Positions 37,601 to 45,418 of a DNA stretch of 64,000 nt are shown here, one piece after another (within the stretch, counting starts at the first letter, position 1; every line of letters begins with the position of its first letter). The DNA lies in assembly GCA_001544655.2 (NCBI GenBank), contig FCOD02000015.1:118735-182734 (forward strand). Direction: 5' to 3'. Source of the stretch: Caballeronia turbans (lineage in GTDB: Bacteria; Pseudomonadota; Gammaproteobacteria; Burkholderiales; Burkholderiaceae). Under the pieces are notes generated by a model that was not told where the DNA came from, did not search any database, and worked only from the letters and a program-made list of their open reading frames with translations. The position numbers and the translations under genes were made by a program.

Positions 37601-40600
37601 TGGCGATGCAGTCCGCGCAAGTCAATGCGGCGTCGGGAATCGCGAATCGCGGCGGCTCGATCTATGGCGGCAACGCGTTGAGCGTCGGCACGCAAGGCGA
37701 CATCGACAACACGGGCGGTTCCGTGCAGACGGCGGGCGATCTGTCCGTCGATGCAGGCGGCGCACTCGTCAACGCGCAAGGCACGATCAGCGCCAACGGC
37801 GCGCACGGCACGGCGAGCGTGAACGCCGCCAACGTCGATAACACCGGCGGCAAGCTGACCAATGCGGGCGACGGCGCGATGACGGTCAACGCGTCGGACG
37901 TGAAGAACACTGGCGGCACGCTCGGCGGTAACGGCGACGTGACGGTCAACGCGCAGACGCTGGAAAACGAAGCGGGCGCGAACCTCGTCGCGGGCGGTGT
38001 AGCGAATCTCAATATCGCGCAACGCATCGACAACACCGGCGGCACACTCTTCGGCGGCACGGCGTTGAACGTCGGACAAGCGACGACGACGGTCATCAAC
38101 GACGGCGGCTCGATCCTCGGCGGGCGCGACGTGTCGGCGAACGTCGCTTCGCTTTCGAACGCGAACGGCTCGATCCGCGCGAATCGCGATGTGAGCGTGA
38201 GCGGCATCGTATCGGGCGATGGCGCGATGATCGCAGGCCGCAATCTCGGGCTCGCTGTCGCCGGCGACTACACCAACGACGCCGCGAACAACCTGCACGC
38301 CGATGGCGACATGACGCTGAGCGCCACGGGCACGCTCACCAACACAGGCACGCTCGAAGCAGCGGGCGCGCTCACCGCAAGTGCTCAGGCCGTGGTGAAT
38401 GCGGCGGGCGCGGACATCAACTCGTCCAATACCACCGTCAACGCGGCGGGAACGATCACGAACGCCGGGCGCATCGAAGGCGATACGGTCACGACCCACA
38501 GCGCGACGCTCGACAACACGGCGACCGTCATCGGTAACGACGTCACGGTCAACGCCACCGACGTGAAGAATAGCGGCGCGGCGGCGGCCATCGCGGGCGG
38601 GAACAGCGTTCATATCTACGCGGCGAACTCCGTCACGAATGAAGACGGCGCGCTGATCTACAGCGCCGGCAATCTGGAAATCGGCAAGGACGGCGCGCGC
38701 GATGCGTCCGGCATGCTGGCGAATCAGACCGGCGCGCTCATCAACAGCGCAGCAAACATCGAAGCGGACGGCGATGTAGACATCGCGGCGCGCACAGTGC
38801 AGAACATTCGCACGGGCGTGCAGACGGAGGCAGGCACGCCGCAGGACGCGGGCTCGACGACGCTCACGCTGTGGACGGCGGGTCTGGGCGGCTCCGATCT
38901 GAGCCTTTACTACAGCCAAGATCACCGCGAGTGGAGATGGGGCGCCGGCGCAATTGGGACTGAGACGATCGGCAAACTGGCTCAGCCCATCACGGTGACC
39001 GTGCCTAAGGATCAGGTGACCAATCTTGACACGACGGCGCAGACGTTCTCGCTCGCGCAGCCACTCACGGATACATACCGCGACACATTCGAGATCCCGC
39101 TTCAACCGGTCGACCCGAACGATCCCCAGCCGCAGCCATCGCCGTACAAGACGCGCACGATCACCAACAACGCGACGCAGTACTACAACTCACTGACCGA
39201 TAACGGCGACGGTACGGTCTCGATCACCTTCTGGCCGGACTTCGATCCGAAGACGAACATTCGTCCCGATCAAGTGACGTTGCGTTACGACCTCGGACCA
39301 GACAATCACGACTATGTCGAACTGAACCGCACCGTACAAACCACGACGACGACGGACCAACTGCTCAACGCGGGCAACGCCGCGACGATTCAGGCGCAAG
39401 GCGCGATCCGCATCAACGCGGACGGTGGCAGCATCACCAACGCATCGTCGACGATGGCAGCGGGCGGCGATCTGGTGCGCCGCGCGGACGGCGGCTCGGT
39501 GACCGACACGGGCATCGTGCTGCAACAGACCATCACCGACGAATCGAAGTCGACGTTCTACTGGCATCAGAAGACGGGCGGCAGCAACGATACGCAAGTG
39601 GTCGACACCGGCATCGCGCAGACCACGACAACGGTCGATGCGCTGCCCGCGATCGCGTCGTCGAATCAGAACGTGCAGACGAACGCGGCGACCATCAGCA
39701 TCAACTCGGTGGACCGTCAGGGACAGACGGTGATCGGGTCGGGCGTGACGGGCGGCAGCGCGGACGGCACGCAAACCGGCATGATCACGGGGCAAGGCGG
39801 CAGCGCGGAAAACATCAGCGGCAGTAAGGCGCAAGCCGTGAGCGGCCAGTCGAGCGCGCCGCAGACGGTCGGTGGCGCGACGGGCGGCATTCCGAACCTG
39901 AAACTGCCGGTCAATGGCCTCTACACGTACAACACCGCGCCGGGCGCGAGCTATCTGATCGCGACCGATCCGCGCCTGACGAGCTACACGAAGTTCATCA
40001 GCAGCGACTACATGTTGAGCGCGCTGGACCTCGATCCGGCGAAAACCATCAAGCGTCTGGGCGATGGCGTTTACGAACAGACGCTGATTCGCAACCAGAT
40101 CACGCAGTTGACGGGCCACACGTTCCTCTCGGGCTTTAACGATGCGATGGACGAGTACACCGCGCTGATGAACAACGGCGTGGCGTATGCGAAGCAGTTC
40201 GATCTCGCCATCGGCATCGCGCTGACGCCGGCGCAAATGGCGCAACTCACGACCGACATGGTGTGGCTCGTCGAGCAAGACGTAACTTTGCCCGACGGCT
40301 CGCATCAGAAGGTGCTCGTGCCTACGGTGTATCTGGCGCAGGCAAACGCGGTCGATCTGACGCATAGCGGTGCGCTCGTCACGGGCAACACCGTGAACCT
40401 GAACGCCAGCGGCGACGTGACCAACAGCGGCCACGTGACGAGCAATCTGGCGACGACGATCATCGGCAACAACATCGTCAACGGTGGCGTGATCGGCAGC
40501 GGCGGTACGACGGCGGTGGTCGCGGTGCAGGACGTGCGTAACACGAGCGGGCGCATCGGCGGCGGCGATGTGCTCGTGCAGGCCGGGCGCGATGTCATCA

Positions 40601-41691
40601 ACGAGACGCGCACGTATGGCGTATCGAGCGATTTCGTATCGAACGGCGTGGCTGGACGCGTGACCGGAACCGGCGTGGATGCACTCGGCACGATTTCGGC
40701 GACGAACACTGCGACGGTCATCGCGGGGCGTGACGTGAACCTGAATGCCGCGGTGATACAGGCGGGCGGCAACGCGGGCATCGCGGCGGGACGCGATCTG
40801 AACGTCGGCACGACGGAACTCACGAGCACGCGCGAAGTGCATTCCTTCGACGGCCAGAACGGCAGTCACGATGAAGTCAGTCAGCAACTCGGCAGCGCGA
40901 TCGTTGCGGGCGGCAATGTCACGACCCTTTCCGGGCACGACACGACGTTCACGGGCGCGGCCGTCAAGGCGGGCGGCGACGCGACGATGATCGCGGGCGG
41001 CGATCTGACGGTGACGGCATCGAAGGACACGGCCACGCATCACGAACAATCGATGGGCGGCAAGAACGCTCAGCACATCAGTTCGAGTTATGACGAATCG
41101 GTCAATGGATCGAACGTGAGCGCGGGCAACGGCGTAACGCTGGCGGCCGGTCAGAACGGCGGCGGCAATCTGTCCGTGCTCGGCTCGAACGTGACGGCGG
41201 ACAAGGGCGGCATCGCGCTTGTTTCGACGGGCGACATCAACATCGGCAGCGTGAGCGAAACGCATGATTCGCAGAGCTGGTCGGGCCATGCGCCGGTGAA
41301 GCTCACGAACGTGGCTGACGGTACGGAGAATCCGGATGCGGTGAACTTCGGTCAGTTGAGCTCGCTGTCGAGCTCGGCTTCGACCGGCCTCGACTCGCTG
41401 TCTACGGGCATCAGCTCGCTGTCGACCTCGACCTCCACGGCGGTGAGTTCGCTGTCCACGGGCGTGAGTTCGCTGTCGAGCTCGACCTCGACGGCAATTA
41501 GCTCGCTGTCCACGGGTGTCAGTTCGCTGTCCACGTCGACCTCGACGGCAGTGAGCTCGCTGTCCACGGGCGTGAGCTCGCTGTCCACGGGTATCAGTTC
41601 GCTGTCCACGGGCATGAGTTCGCTGTCGACTTCGACATCGACCGCGATCAGCTCGTTGTCCACGGGTAACCGCGCGTTCCATCCGAACTAA
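34630..41691 (+). CDS. Two-partner-secretion (FHA/CdiA-like) exoprotein with an in-frame trimeric-autotransporter stalk at its C-terminus
   Basis: This encodes 2353 residues from ATG 34630. Residues 1-72 are an extended signal peptide of type V secretion (ESPR, MNNRFYKLVFSRVRQMMVAV, then a hydrophobic core ending SVSYAQ). Residues about 75-320 form the TPS/haemagglutination-activity domain, with VIANPNGIVVDGGGFINTSR. Long arrays of FHA-type beta-helix repeats follow, including a 231-residue repeat at about 541-1000. A degenerate repeat block continues to residue about 2218. There the sequence changes to APVKLTNVADGTENPDAVNF, a YadA-type stalk motif, and then to SSLSTG repeats, ending GNRAFHPN. 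No pretoxin (VENN), toxin or immunity gene is seen. A full-length TpsB partner is absent. Exported proteins of this class mediate adhesion or contact inhibition. The C-terminal switch is the result of a rearrangement (see findings). Confidence 0.8.
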   Translation: MNNRFYKLVFSRVRQMMVAVADFATGQGARGSSGTQGASVAPLRNIGLVVSMRAVAFAAMLMLGTAASVSYAQIVAAPGSGAQVIQTQNGLQQVNIAKPSGAGVSLNNYSQFDVPGKGAVLNNSPTIVQTQQAGYINGNPNLAPGQSAGIIVNQVLSNSPSQLRGYLEVAGQKAEVVIANPNGIVVDGGGFINTSRAILTTGTPNIGANGSLTGFNVNGGNITVQGAGLNATNVDQVDLLARAIQVNAAIYANNLNAIAGSNQIDHNTLAATPIAGNGPAPSIAIDVSALGGMYANRIYLVSNEFGVGVSNRGVVAAQAGDLTLQSNGQLVLAGATNASGSISASATQGIDNSGTTYAQQNVVASTSGALTNSGVLAAQNNTTINAGSVASTGTLGAGVNSDGTIANSGDLNVASSGAVSATGRNEGGGNTTIQGASLNLAGSNTSANGTLALAATNGDMNLAGASSTAGGALVANAAGTLTNDGGKLSSGAAMQVTAGNLSNANGQLVSQSTLDASASGALNNRGGTMQAAGRETVHASSLDNTAGNVLSLNGDGLQVTTTGALVNGAGGTIGANGALEASAGTLTNQGKLTASGDATVNARSIDNHAGSMTAGGALKATTPGALNNAGGTLSGGTATVSGASIDNTNGTIDGDTLAVSTPGALINRGGKIKQYGASDQSITAGGALDNTGGTIASNANNLSVGAQSIANDGGALLHSGAGALAVNSKGALSNANGQIVTNGALALQAELALNNRQGTIQAARRADIGSASLDNTAGRIVSLNADGTNVTTTGALVNGAGGMIGANGALDLSAASLSNQGQLNAATDATLNAQSIDNHAGSVVAGGALNVTTSGTLNNAGGTLSGAATTVSATAIDNTNGDIEGDSLSVSSAGDLINRSGKLTQYGTSDQSIHAGGTLDNGGGTIASNATNLNVDAQGIVNDGGNIQHAGSGTLALNANGALSNVHGSAQTNGALTATSASLDNTNGTLLAMQSAQVNAASGIANRGGSIYGGNALSVGTQGDIDNTGGSVQTAGDLSVDAGGALVNAQGTISANGAHGTASVNAANVDNTGGKLTNAGDGAMTVNASDVKNTGGTLGGNGDVTVNAQTLENEAGANLVAGGVANLNIAQRIDNTGGTLFGGTALNVGQATTTVINDGGSILGGRDVSANVASLSNANGSIRANRDVSVSGIVSGDGAMIAGRNLGLAVAGDYTNDAANNLHADGDMTLSATGTLTNTGTLEAAGALTASAQAVVNAAGADINSSNTTVNAAGTITNAGRIEGDTVTTHSATLDNTATVIGNDVTVNATDVKNSGAAAAIAGGNSVHIYAANSVTNEDGALIYSAGNLEIGKDGARDASGMLANQTGALINSAANIEADGDVDIAARTVQNIRTGVQTEAGTPQDAGSTTLTLWTAGLGGSDLSLYYSQDHREWRWGAGAIGTETIGKLAQPITVTVPKDQVTNLDTTAQTFSLAQPLTDTYRDTFEIPLQPVDPNDPQPQPSPYKTRTITNNATQYYNSLTDNGDGTVSITFWPDFDPKTNIRPDQVTLRYDLGPDNHDYVELNRTVQTTTTTDQLLNAGNAATIQAQGAIRINADGGSITNASSTMAAGGDLVRRADGGSVTDTGIVLQQTITDESKSTFYWHQKTGGSNDTQVVDTGIAQTTTTVDALPAIASSNQNVQTNAATISINSVDRQGQTVIGSGVTGGSADGTQTGMITGQGGSAENISGSKAQAVSGQSSAPQTVGGATGGIPNLKLPVNGLYTYNTAPGASYLIATDPRLTSYTKFISSDYMLSALDLDPAKTIKRLGDGVYEQTLIRNQITQLTGHTFLSGFNDAMDEYTALMNNGVAYAKQFDLAIGIALTPAQMAQLTTDMVWLVEQDVTLPDGSHQKVLVPTVYLAQANAVDLTHSGALVTGNTVNLNASGDVTNSGHVTSNLATTIIGNNIVNGGVIGSGGTTAVVAVQDVRNTSGRIGGGDVLVQAGRDVINETRTYGVSSDFVSNGVAGRVTGTGVDALGTISATNTATVIAGRDVNLNAAVIQAGGNAGIAAGRDLNVGTTELTSTREVHSFDGQNGSHDEVSQQLGSAIVAGGNVTTLSGHDTTFTGAAVKAGGDATMIAGGDLTVTASKDTATHHEQSMGGKNAQHISSSYDESVNGSNVSAGNGVTLAAGQNGGGNLSVLGSNVTADKGGIALVSTGDINIGSVSETHDSQSWSGHAPVKLTNVADGTENPDAVNFGQLSSLSSSASTGLDSLSTGISSLSTSTSTAVSSLSTGVSSLSSSTSTAISSLSTGVSSLSTSTSTAVSSLSTGVSSLSTGISSLSTGMSSLSTSTSTAISSLSTGNRAFHPN
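36250..37635 (+). repeat. Two tandem 693-bp (231-residue) units in the exoprotein gene
   Basis: The codons for SLDNTAG(N/R), VTTTGALVNGAGG, SIDNHAGS and LINR(G/S)GK recur with a spacing of 693 bp (36250 and 36943). The DNA copies have diverged but keep frame and order, and a third, shorter unit starts near 37573. Such repeats extend the beta-helix and can recombine. Confidence 0.6.
41051..41283 (+). repeat. 233-bp direct repeat, left copy
   Basis: This segment is repeated at 41950-42182 with only two base differences that I can count (231 of 233). It encodes MGGKNAQHI(S/G)SSYDESV through THDSQSWS of the exoprotein. The identity stops sharply at both ends. Confidence 0.9.
41284..41691 (+). 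other. Trimeric-autotransporter stalk segment fused to the exoprotein
   Basis: This segment encodes about 135 residues beginning GHAPVKLTNVADGTENPDAV. The motif KLTNVADGTENPDAVNFGQL is the YadA/Hia-type stalk-neck motif of trimeric autotransporters. The rest is a run of SSLST(G/S) repeats. These stalks normally end in a four-strand trimeric membrane anchor, but here the frame ends with GNRAFHPN and no anchor follows. Confidence 0.7.
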
Positions 41692-41753
41692 TCCAACCAG
41701 TCCCATCAGTGGTCATTTTCGCACCATCTCCAACCCAGGCTTTCCCAAGTTGA

Positions 41754-41945
41754 TCAGCCTCTGCCGCCGTACCAGTCTACGTGCAAGTGTCGAAGCGCTT
41801 CGGCGCGATCGGCATTCGCGGCGGCATCCCAGCGAAATACGCGGGTTTCAGCTACGACCTGTTCGCTGGCACGCCCATCTACAAGCCGTCGGCATTTCCG
41901 AGTTCGCGTGTGACGGCCGGGTTTCAGGTGACGGCGCAGCTCTAA
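41754..41945 (+). pseudogene. C-terminal fragment of a TpsB (ShlB/FhaC-type) outer-membrane transporter
   Basis: The open frame from just after the TGA at 41751 to the TAA at 41943 ends FSYDLFAGTPIYKPSAFPSS and then RVTAGFQVTAQL. This is the last pair of beta-strands of a TpsB barrel (family consensus: yD.f.GtPlykP.gf..srvtaGF). Only about 60 residues are left; there is no start codon, POTRA domain or rest of the barrel. It follows a 60-bp unrecognised stretch after the exoprotein stop and lies 4 bp before the second copy of the 233-bp repeat. Confidence 0.65.
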
Positions 41946-41949
41946 CTCA

Positions 41950-42182
41950 CGATGGGCGGCAAGAACGCTCAGCACATCGGTTCGAGTTATGACGAATCGG
42001 TCAATGGATCGACCGTGAGCGCGGGCAACGGCGTAACGCTGGCGGCCGGTCAGAACGGCGGCGGCAATCTGTCCGTGCTCGGCTCGAACGTGACGGCGGA
42101 CAAGGGCGGCATCGCGCTTGTTTCGACGGGCGACATCAACATCGGCAGCGTGAGCGAAACGCATGATTCGCAGAGCTGGTCG
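41950..42182 (+). repeat. 233-bp direct repeat, right copy
   Basis: This is the right copy of the 41051-41283 repeat, offset by 899 bp with two base differences. It begins inside the spacer just after the TpsB-fragment stop and runs into the exoprotein tail sequence. Confidence 0.9.
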
Positions 42183-43232
42183 CATCAGAACAGTTCGGGC
42201 TTCCTTGCGAACACTGAAACGACCGACACGGCGAACGCGCACGCGGTGTATGCGAACGGCTCGACGATCTCGGGCGATACGGTCATGGGCGTGGCCGGTC
42301 GTGACATGACCATCAGCGGTTCGACGGTCGCGGCGACGAACGATGTGGCGCTGAGCGCCGGCCATGATCTGACGATCGACACGACGCAGGATAAGAGCCA
42401 GTCGTCATCGTTCCATCAGGAAACGAAGACCGGCATGGGCGCATCGGGTACGGCCATTTCGTACGGCACGCACGACCAGAAGGACACGAGCAACGACGCG
42501 TCGGTGAGGAACAACGCGAGCCTGATCGGTAGCACGGATGGCAGTGTGCATCTGTCGGCCGGCAATGACCTGCACGTCACGGGAAGCGATCTGATCGCGG
42601 CGAAGGACATGATCGGTACGGGCGCGAACGTGACGATCGATGCGGCGACCGACACGTCGCATCACGACGAGACGCATGAGACGAAGCAAAGCGGTGTCTC
42701 GCTCGGCGTCAAGGGCGGTCTGGTCGACATGATCCAGTCGGCGGCGGATCAGGCGGACGCGTCGGGCAAGAGCGAGGATTCCCGCGCCTCGACGCTTCAT
42801 TCGATTGCGGCGGCGGGGAGCCTCGCGGCGGCCGGTGAATCGATGGCAAGCGGCAAGCCGGACGTCAAGGTCGAACTGAGCTTTGGCAGCAGCCACAGCA
42901 AGGACACGTTCACCGAAGACACGACGACGCAGCGCGGCTCGAACGTGCAGGCAGGCGGTACGGCAATGTTCGCGGCGACGGGCAGCGACACGCCTGGCAG
43001 CGGCAACGTGACGATCGCGGGCTCGAATGTCAACGCAACCGATGTGGTGCTCGCGGCGAAGAATCAGGTCAACCTGGTCAACACGACGGACACGGATTCG
43101 ACGCGCAGCACGAACGAGTCGAGCAGTTCGAGCGTGGGCGTGTCGTACGGGACGCAGGGTTGGGGCGTCAGAACAACAAACCCTGCTTCGAGCTGGGTTT
43201 GTTGTTTGTGGGAGTGGTTCAAGCGGGCGTGA
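41952..43232 (+). pseudogene. Detached, truncated tail of an FHA/CdiA-like exoprotein
   Basis: This is an open frame of 426 residues that continues the haemagglutinin-repeat region beyond the 233-bp repeat: SSGFLANTETTDTAN, SGDTVMGVAGRDMTISGSTV, HHDETHETKQSGVSLGVKGG and SSVGVSYGTQGWG. It has no ribosome site, signal or TPS domain, so it cannot be exported by itself. After GTQGWG the frame passes into a terminator hairpin and ends with an unrelated cysteine/tryptophan-rich tail (SSWVCCLWEWFKRA). The frame agrees with that of the main gene across the repeat, so the two would form one 2567-residue protein if joined there. Confidence 0.7.
43172..43206. terminator. Terminator hairpin inside the end of the truncated exoprotein frame
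   Basis: AACAACAAACCC (43172-43183) and GGGTTTGTTGTT (43195-43206) form a perfect 12-bp stem around TGCTTCGAGCT, which can extend the helix further. It ends in a T-rich arm. It is read in frame as protein, which marks a junction between coding and formerly intergenic DNA at about 43160. Confidence 0.75.
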
Positions 43233-44578
43233 TGACGAGTCTTCCGTGTTCGACTTGCACTCTCACGCTTACCGGCCGCGCAAGACTCCTGCGCCCCTTT
43301 ATCCGTGGATCCAACAGGCCGAGCGCGAACGGCCGTTTCTCTTGATGTGTCGCTCGGCAAGAGCGGTTGATGCTTTAAGATTGGCGTCAGCCATAGTCAA
43401 CTCCTCAGATGAGTTGGTTGTGGTCAGCGGGTCGTATGGGTTGCCGCCCATGCGGCCCGCGCTTCTTCAAACGTGTTTCTTCCCTACTTCTGCCCGCCGA
43501 TATGTGCCCTGGAGCGACGCGCCGCGTTCAAGGCGGCCATCGCGGCTCGCTCCGAACTTGCAGCCGAGCGATTGCCTTAACGAATGCCGTTGATCGAATA
43601 TCTGCAGGCCGAGTGAGTTAGCGGACGAAAAGGAAAAACTATTTCGATCGATCGCGAAGATCGATTCTTTGCGCCATGCCTGTTTCAACGGCGTGCCCGA
43701 CAGGCTCGTTCTGCAATTGGCTGTCGCGCTGTGAGCCGACACATCATCATGAGCGGCTATGCGGCGAACGCCGGTGCCTTCGTCGAGACCCACATCCTCG
43801 ACAATCTTTGGTCGCGCGTGCGGTGCCGCAGCGCGAGAAGGAATACGAACCCGCCTTGGTCAGGCGATTGTCGAACGAGATACGCTGACCCGGCGCGGAA
43901 CCCGCTTTGATATTTTTAAGCCTCTGTGGAGTCGGCATTCCCCTTAGGTATAAGCAATGCAACGTTTTTCGCGCCGACGCTAAACCGCCCTCCATAACGC
44001 GAGCCTCGGCTCGACGACGCGCACGTAGCGCGCGGAGCCCCGTGCAATAAGGCCTGACGCCAGCGCAACGCCTGATCTTCAAAAGGCGCATCCGAAGCCG
44101 TTAACCACGTTTGCAACATTTTGCGAGCGCGCACCATTTCCGCTGTGACAAGGCTTCGGGGCCCGCAATCAGCAACGTTTTGATGACGGACCCCTCGCCC
44201 GGCGCCCCACCCGACAAGGCATTCGCCAGACGAAAACGTTTGGCGTGGGCGCGATGTCGCGTTCGATCCGTATGAAGGTCGCCTTTCATGTTTGAATCAA
44301 TTTTGTTCGTAGTCGAGCACGCGCCGCCGCGCGCTGCGTGCGGACTCGCGCAAACCCCAACTGGTATAAGGATTGGCGTGCGCTGGCACACCTCTCGCTA
44401 ATGTATGACCACGCACGAAGGTCACCGCGATCCTTCAACAACAGATAAGAGCGGTGAATTCGTGCTACGGGGCTGGTCGCAACAGGGTTCGATGTACGCC
44501 GACAGATGCATACGCGAATCCTGTTGCGAGCCAGAAGAAATCAAAAGCGCCAGGCGCACACGCACGAGACTAAAAAAA
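43233..44578. other. Gene-poor scarred region
   Basis: In about 1.35 kb no complete gene can be supported. Short protein-like runs occur but have no starts or partners: DEKEKLFRSIAKIDSL... to the TGA near 43735, MSGYAANAGAFVETHILDN at about 43749-43806, and a minus-strand MADANLKASTALAERHIKR preceded by CTGAGGAG near 43395. They look like fragments of lost genes. The right part (44404-44578) is the likely upstream region of the Crp-like regulator. Confidence 0.45.
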
Positions 44579-45310
44579 ATGTTGACTCTCCAATCCGATC
44601 TGCACGGCAATCATCTGTTGGGCGCGCTTCCGGCACAGGAATGGCAAGCCATTGCGCCGCATCTCGAACTTGTCCAGTTGCGCACCGAGCAGTTGCTGTG
44701 CGATTCCGGTCAGCGCATTCACCACGTCTATTTCCCGACCACGGCGATTATTTCGCTGCTGCATACGATGGAAGACGGCGGCTCCGTCGAAGTCGCGGCG
44801 GTCGGTCGTGAAGGGATGTCCGGCGTTCCGGTGCTCACGGGCGGCGACACCATGCCCACGCGCGTCCAGGTGCAATGCGCGGGATTCGCGTATCGCATGA
44901 GTGCGGGCGCGCTGCGCGAGCACTTCGGTCGCTCGGACTTTCTGCGCCGCGTGATGTTGCTGTACATGCAAGCTCTTCTCACGCAAGTCGCGCAGACGGC
45001 CGCATGCAACCGCCATCACTCGCTGTCGAAGCAACTGTGCCGCTGGCTGCTGATCCAGACGGATCGCACGCCGTCGGATCAACTGCGTGTCACCCAGCAG
45101 ATGATCGCGGACATGCTCGGCGTGCGCCGTGAAGGCGTGACCGAAGCCGCAGGCAAGCTGCATGACGCGGGCGTGATTCATCATAGCCGCGGCTGCATCA
45201 AGATCCTGGATCGCGCAGAGCTGGAAGAGCGCGCGTGTGAATGCTACGGCATCGTTAAGCGCGAGTTCGATCGGATGCTGCCGCGTCGGCAGGTGGAAGC
45301 GACGGTTTGA
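44579..45310 (+). CDS. Crp/Fnr-family transcriptional regulator
   Basis: This encodes 243 residues from ATG 44579 (MLTLQSDLHGNHLLGALP). A longer in-frame start at 44405 gives a leader without homology character. The cyclic-nucleotide-binding-like beta-barrel spans residues 15-135 (ELVQLRTEQLLCDSG, VYFPTTAIISLLHTMEDGGSVEVAAVGREGMSGV). The C-terminal helix-turn-helix reads LRVTQQMIADMLGVRREGVTEAAGKLHDAG. No cysteine cluster for an Fe-S centre is apparent, so an oxygen-sensing role is not supported. This subgroup is abundant in Burkholderia and its ligands are mostly unknown. The gene converges on the ABC transporter operon. Confidence 0.8.
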   Translation: MLTLQSDLHGNHLLGALPAQEWQAIAPHLELVQLRTEQLLCDSGQRIHHVYFPTTAIISLLHTMEDGGSVEVAAVGREGMSGVPVLTGGDTMPTRVQVQCAGFAYRMSAGALREHFGRSDFLRRVMLLYMQALLTQVAQTAACNRHHSLSKQLCRWLLIQTDRTPSDQLRVTQQMIADMLGVRREGVTEAAGKLHDAGVIHHSRGCIKILDRAELEERACECYGIVKREFDRMLPRRQVEATV

Positions 45311-45314
45311 GCGA

Positions 45315-45408
45315 TTTTCGCCGGATTCCGTATTGATGTTGGTTTATCAGCGTTGCGCCGCACAGGGGCAGTGCCAATAGACCAACAAGAACCGGGATCC
45401 GGCGAAAA
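45315..45408. terminator. Long inverted repeat between convergent genes
   Basis: TTTTCGCCGGATTCC (45315-45329) pairs with GGGATCCGGCGAAAA (45394-45408) with one mismatch in 15. The spacer is 64 bp. It lies between the stop of the Crp-like gene and the stop of the permease at 45419 and could end transcripts from both sides. Confidence 0.5.
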
Positions 45409-45418
45409 AAGAAAGCAT

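Noticed and set aside
41359-41670. CRISPR-like or satellite repeat
   Set aside because: The short repeats are in frame and encode SSLSTG units without unique spacers, so they are a protein repeat.
39190-41706. Minus-strand open frame of 838 codons opposite the exoprotein
   Set aside because: Its repetitive Arg/Gly/His composition mirrors the Ser/Thr/Gly repeats of the plus-strand gene; there is no domain or start signal.
43747-44391. Genes on the minus strand beside the Crp-like regulator
   Set aside because: The frames are short, overlapping and without ribosome sites or recognisable domains.
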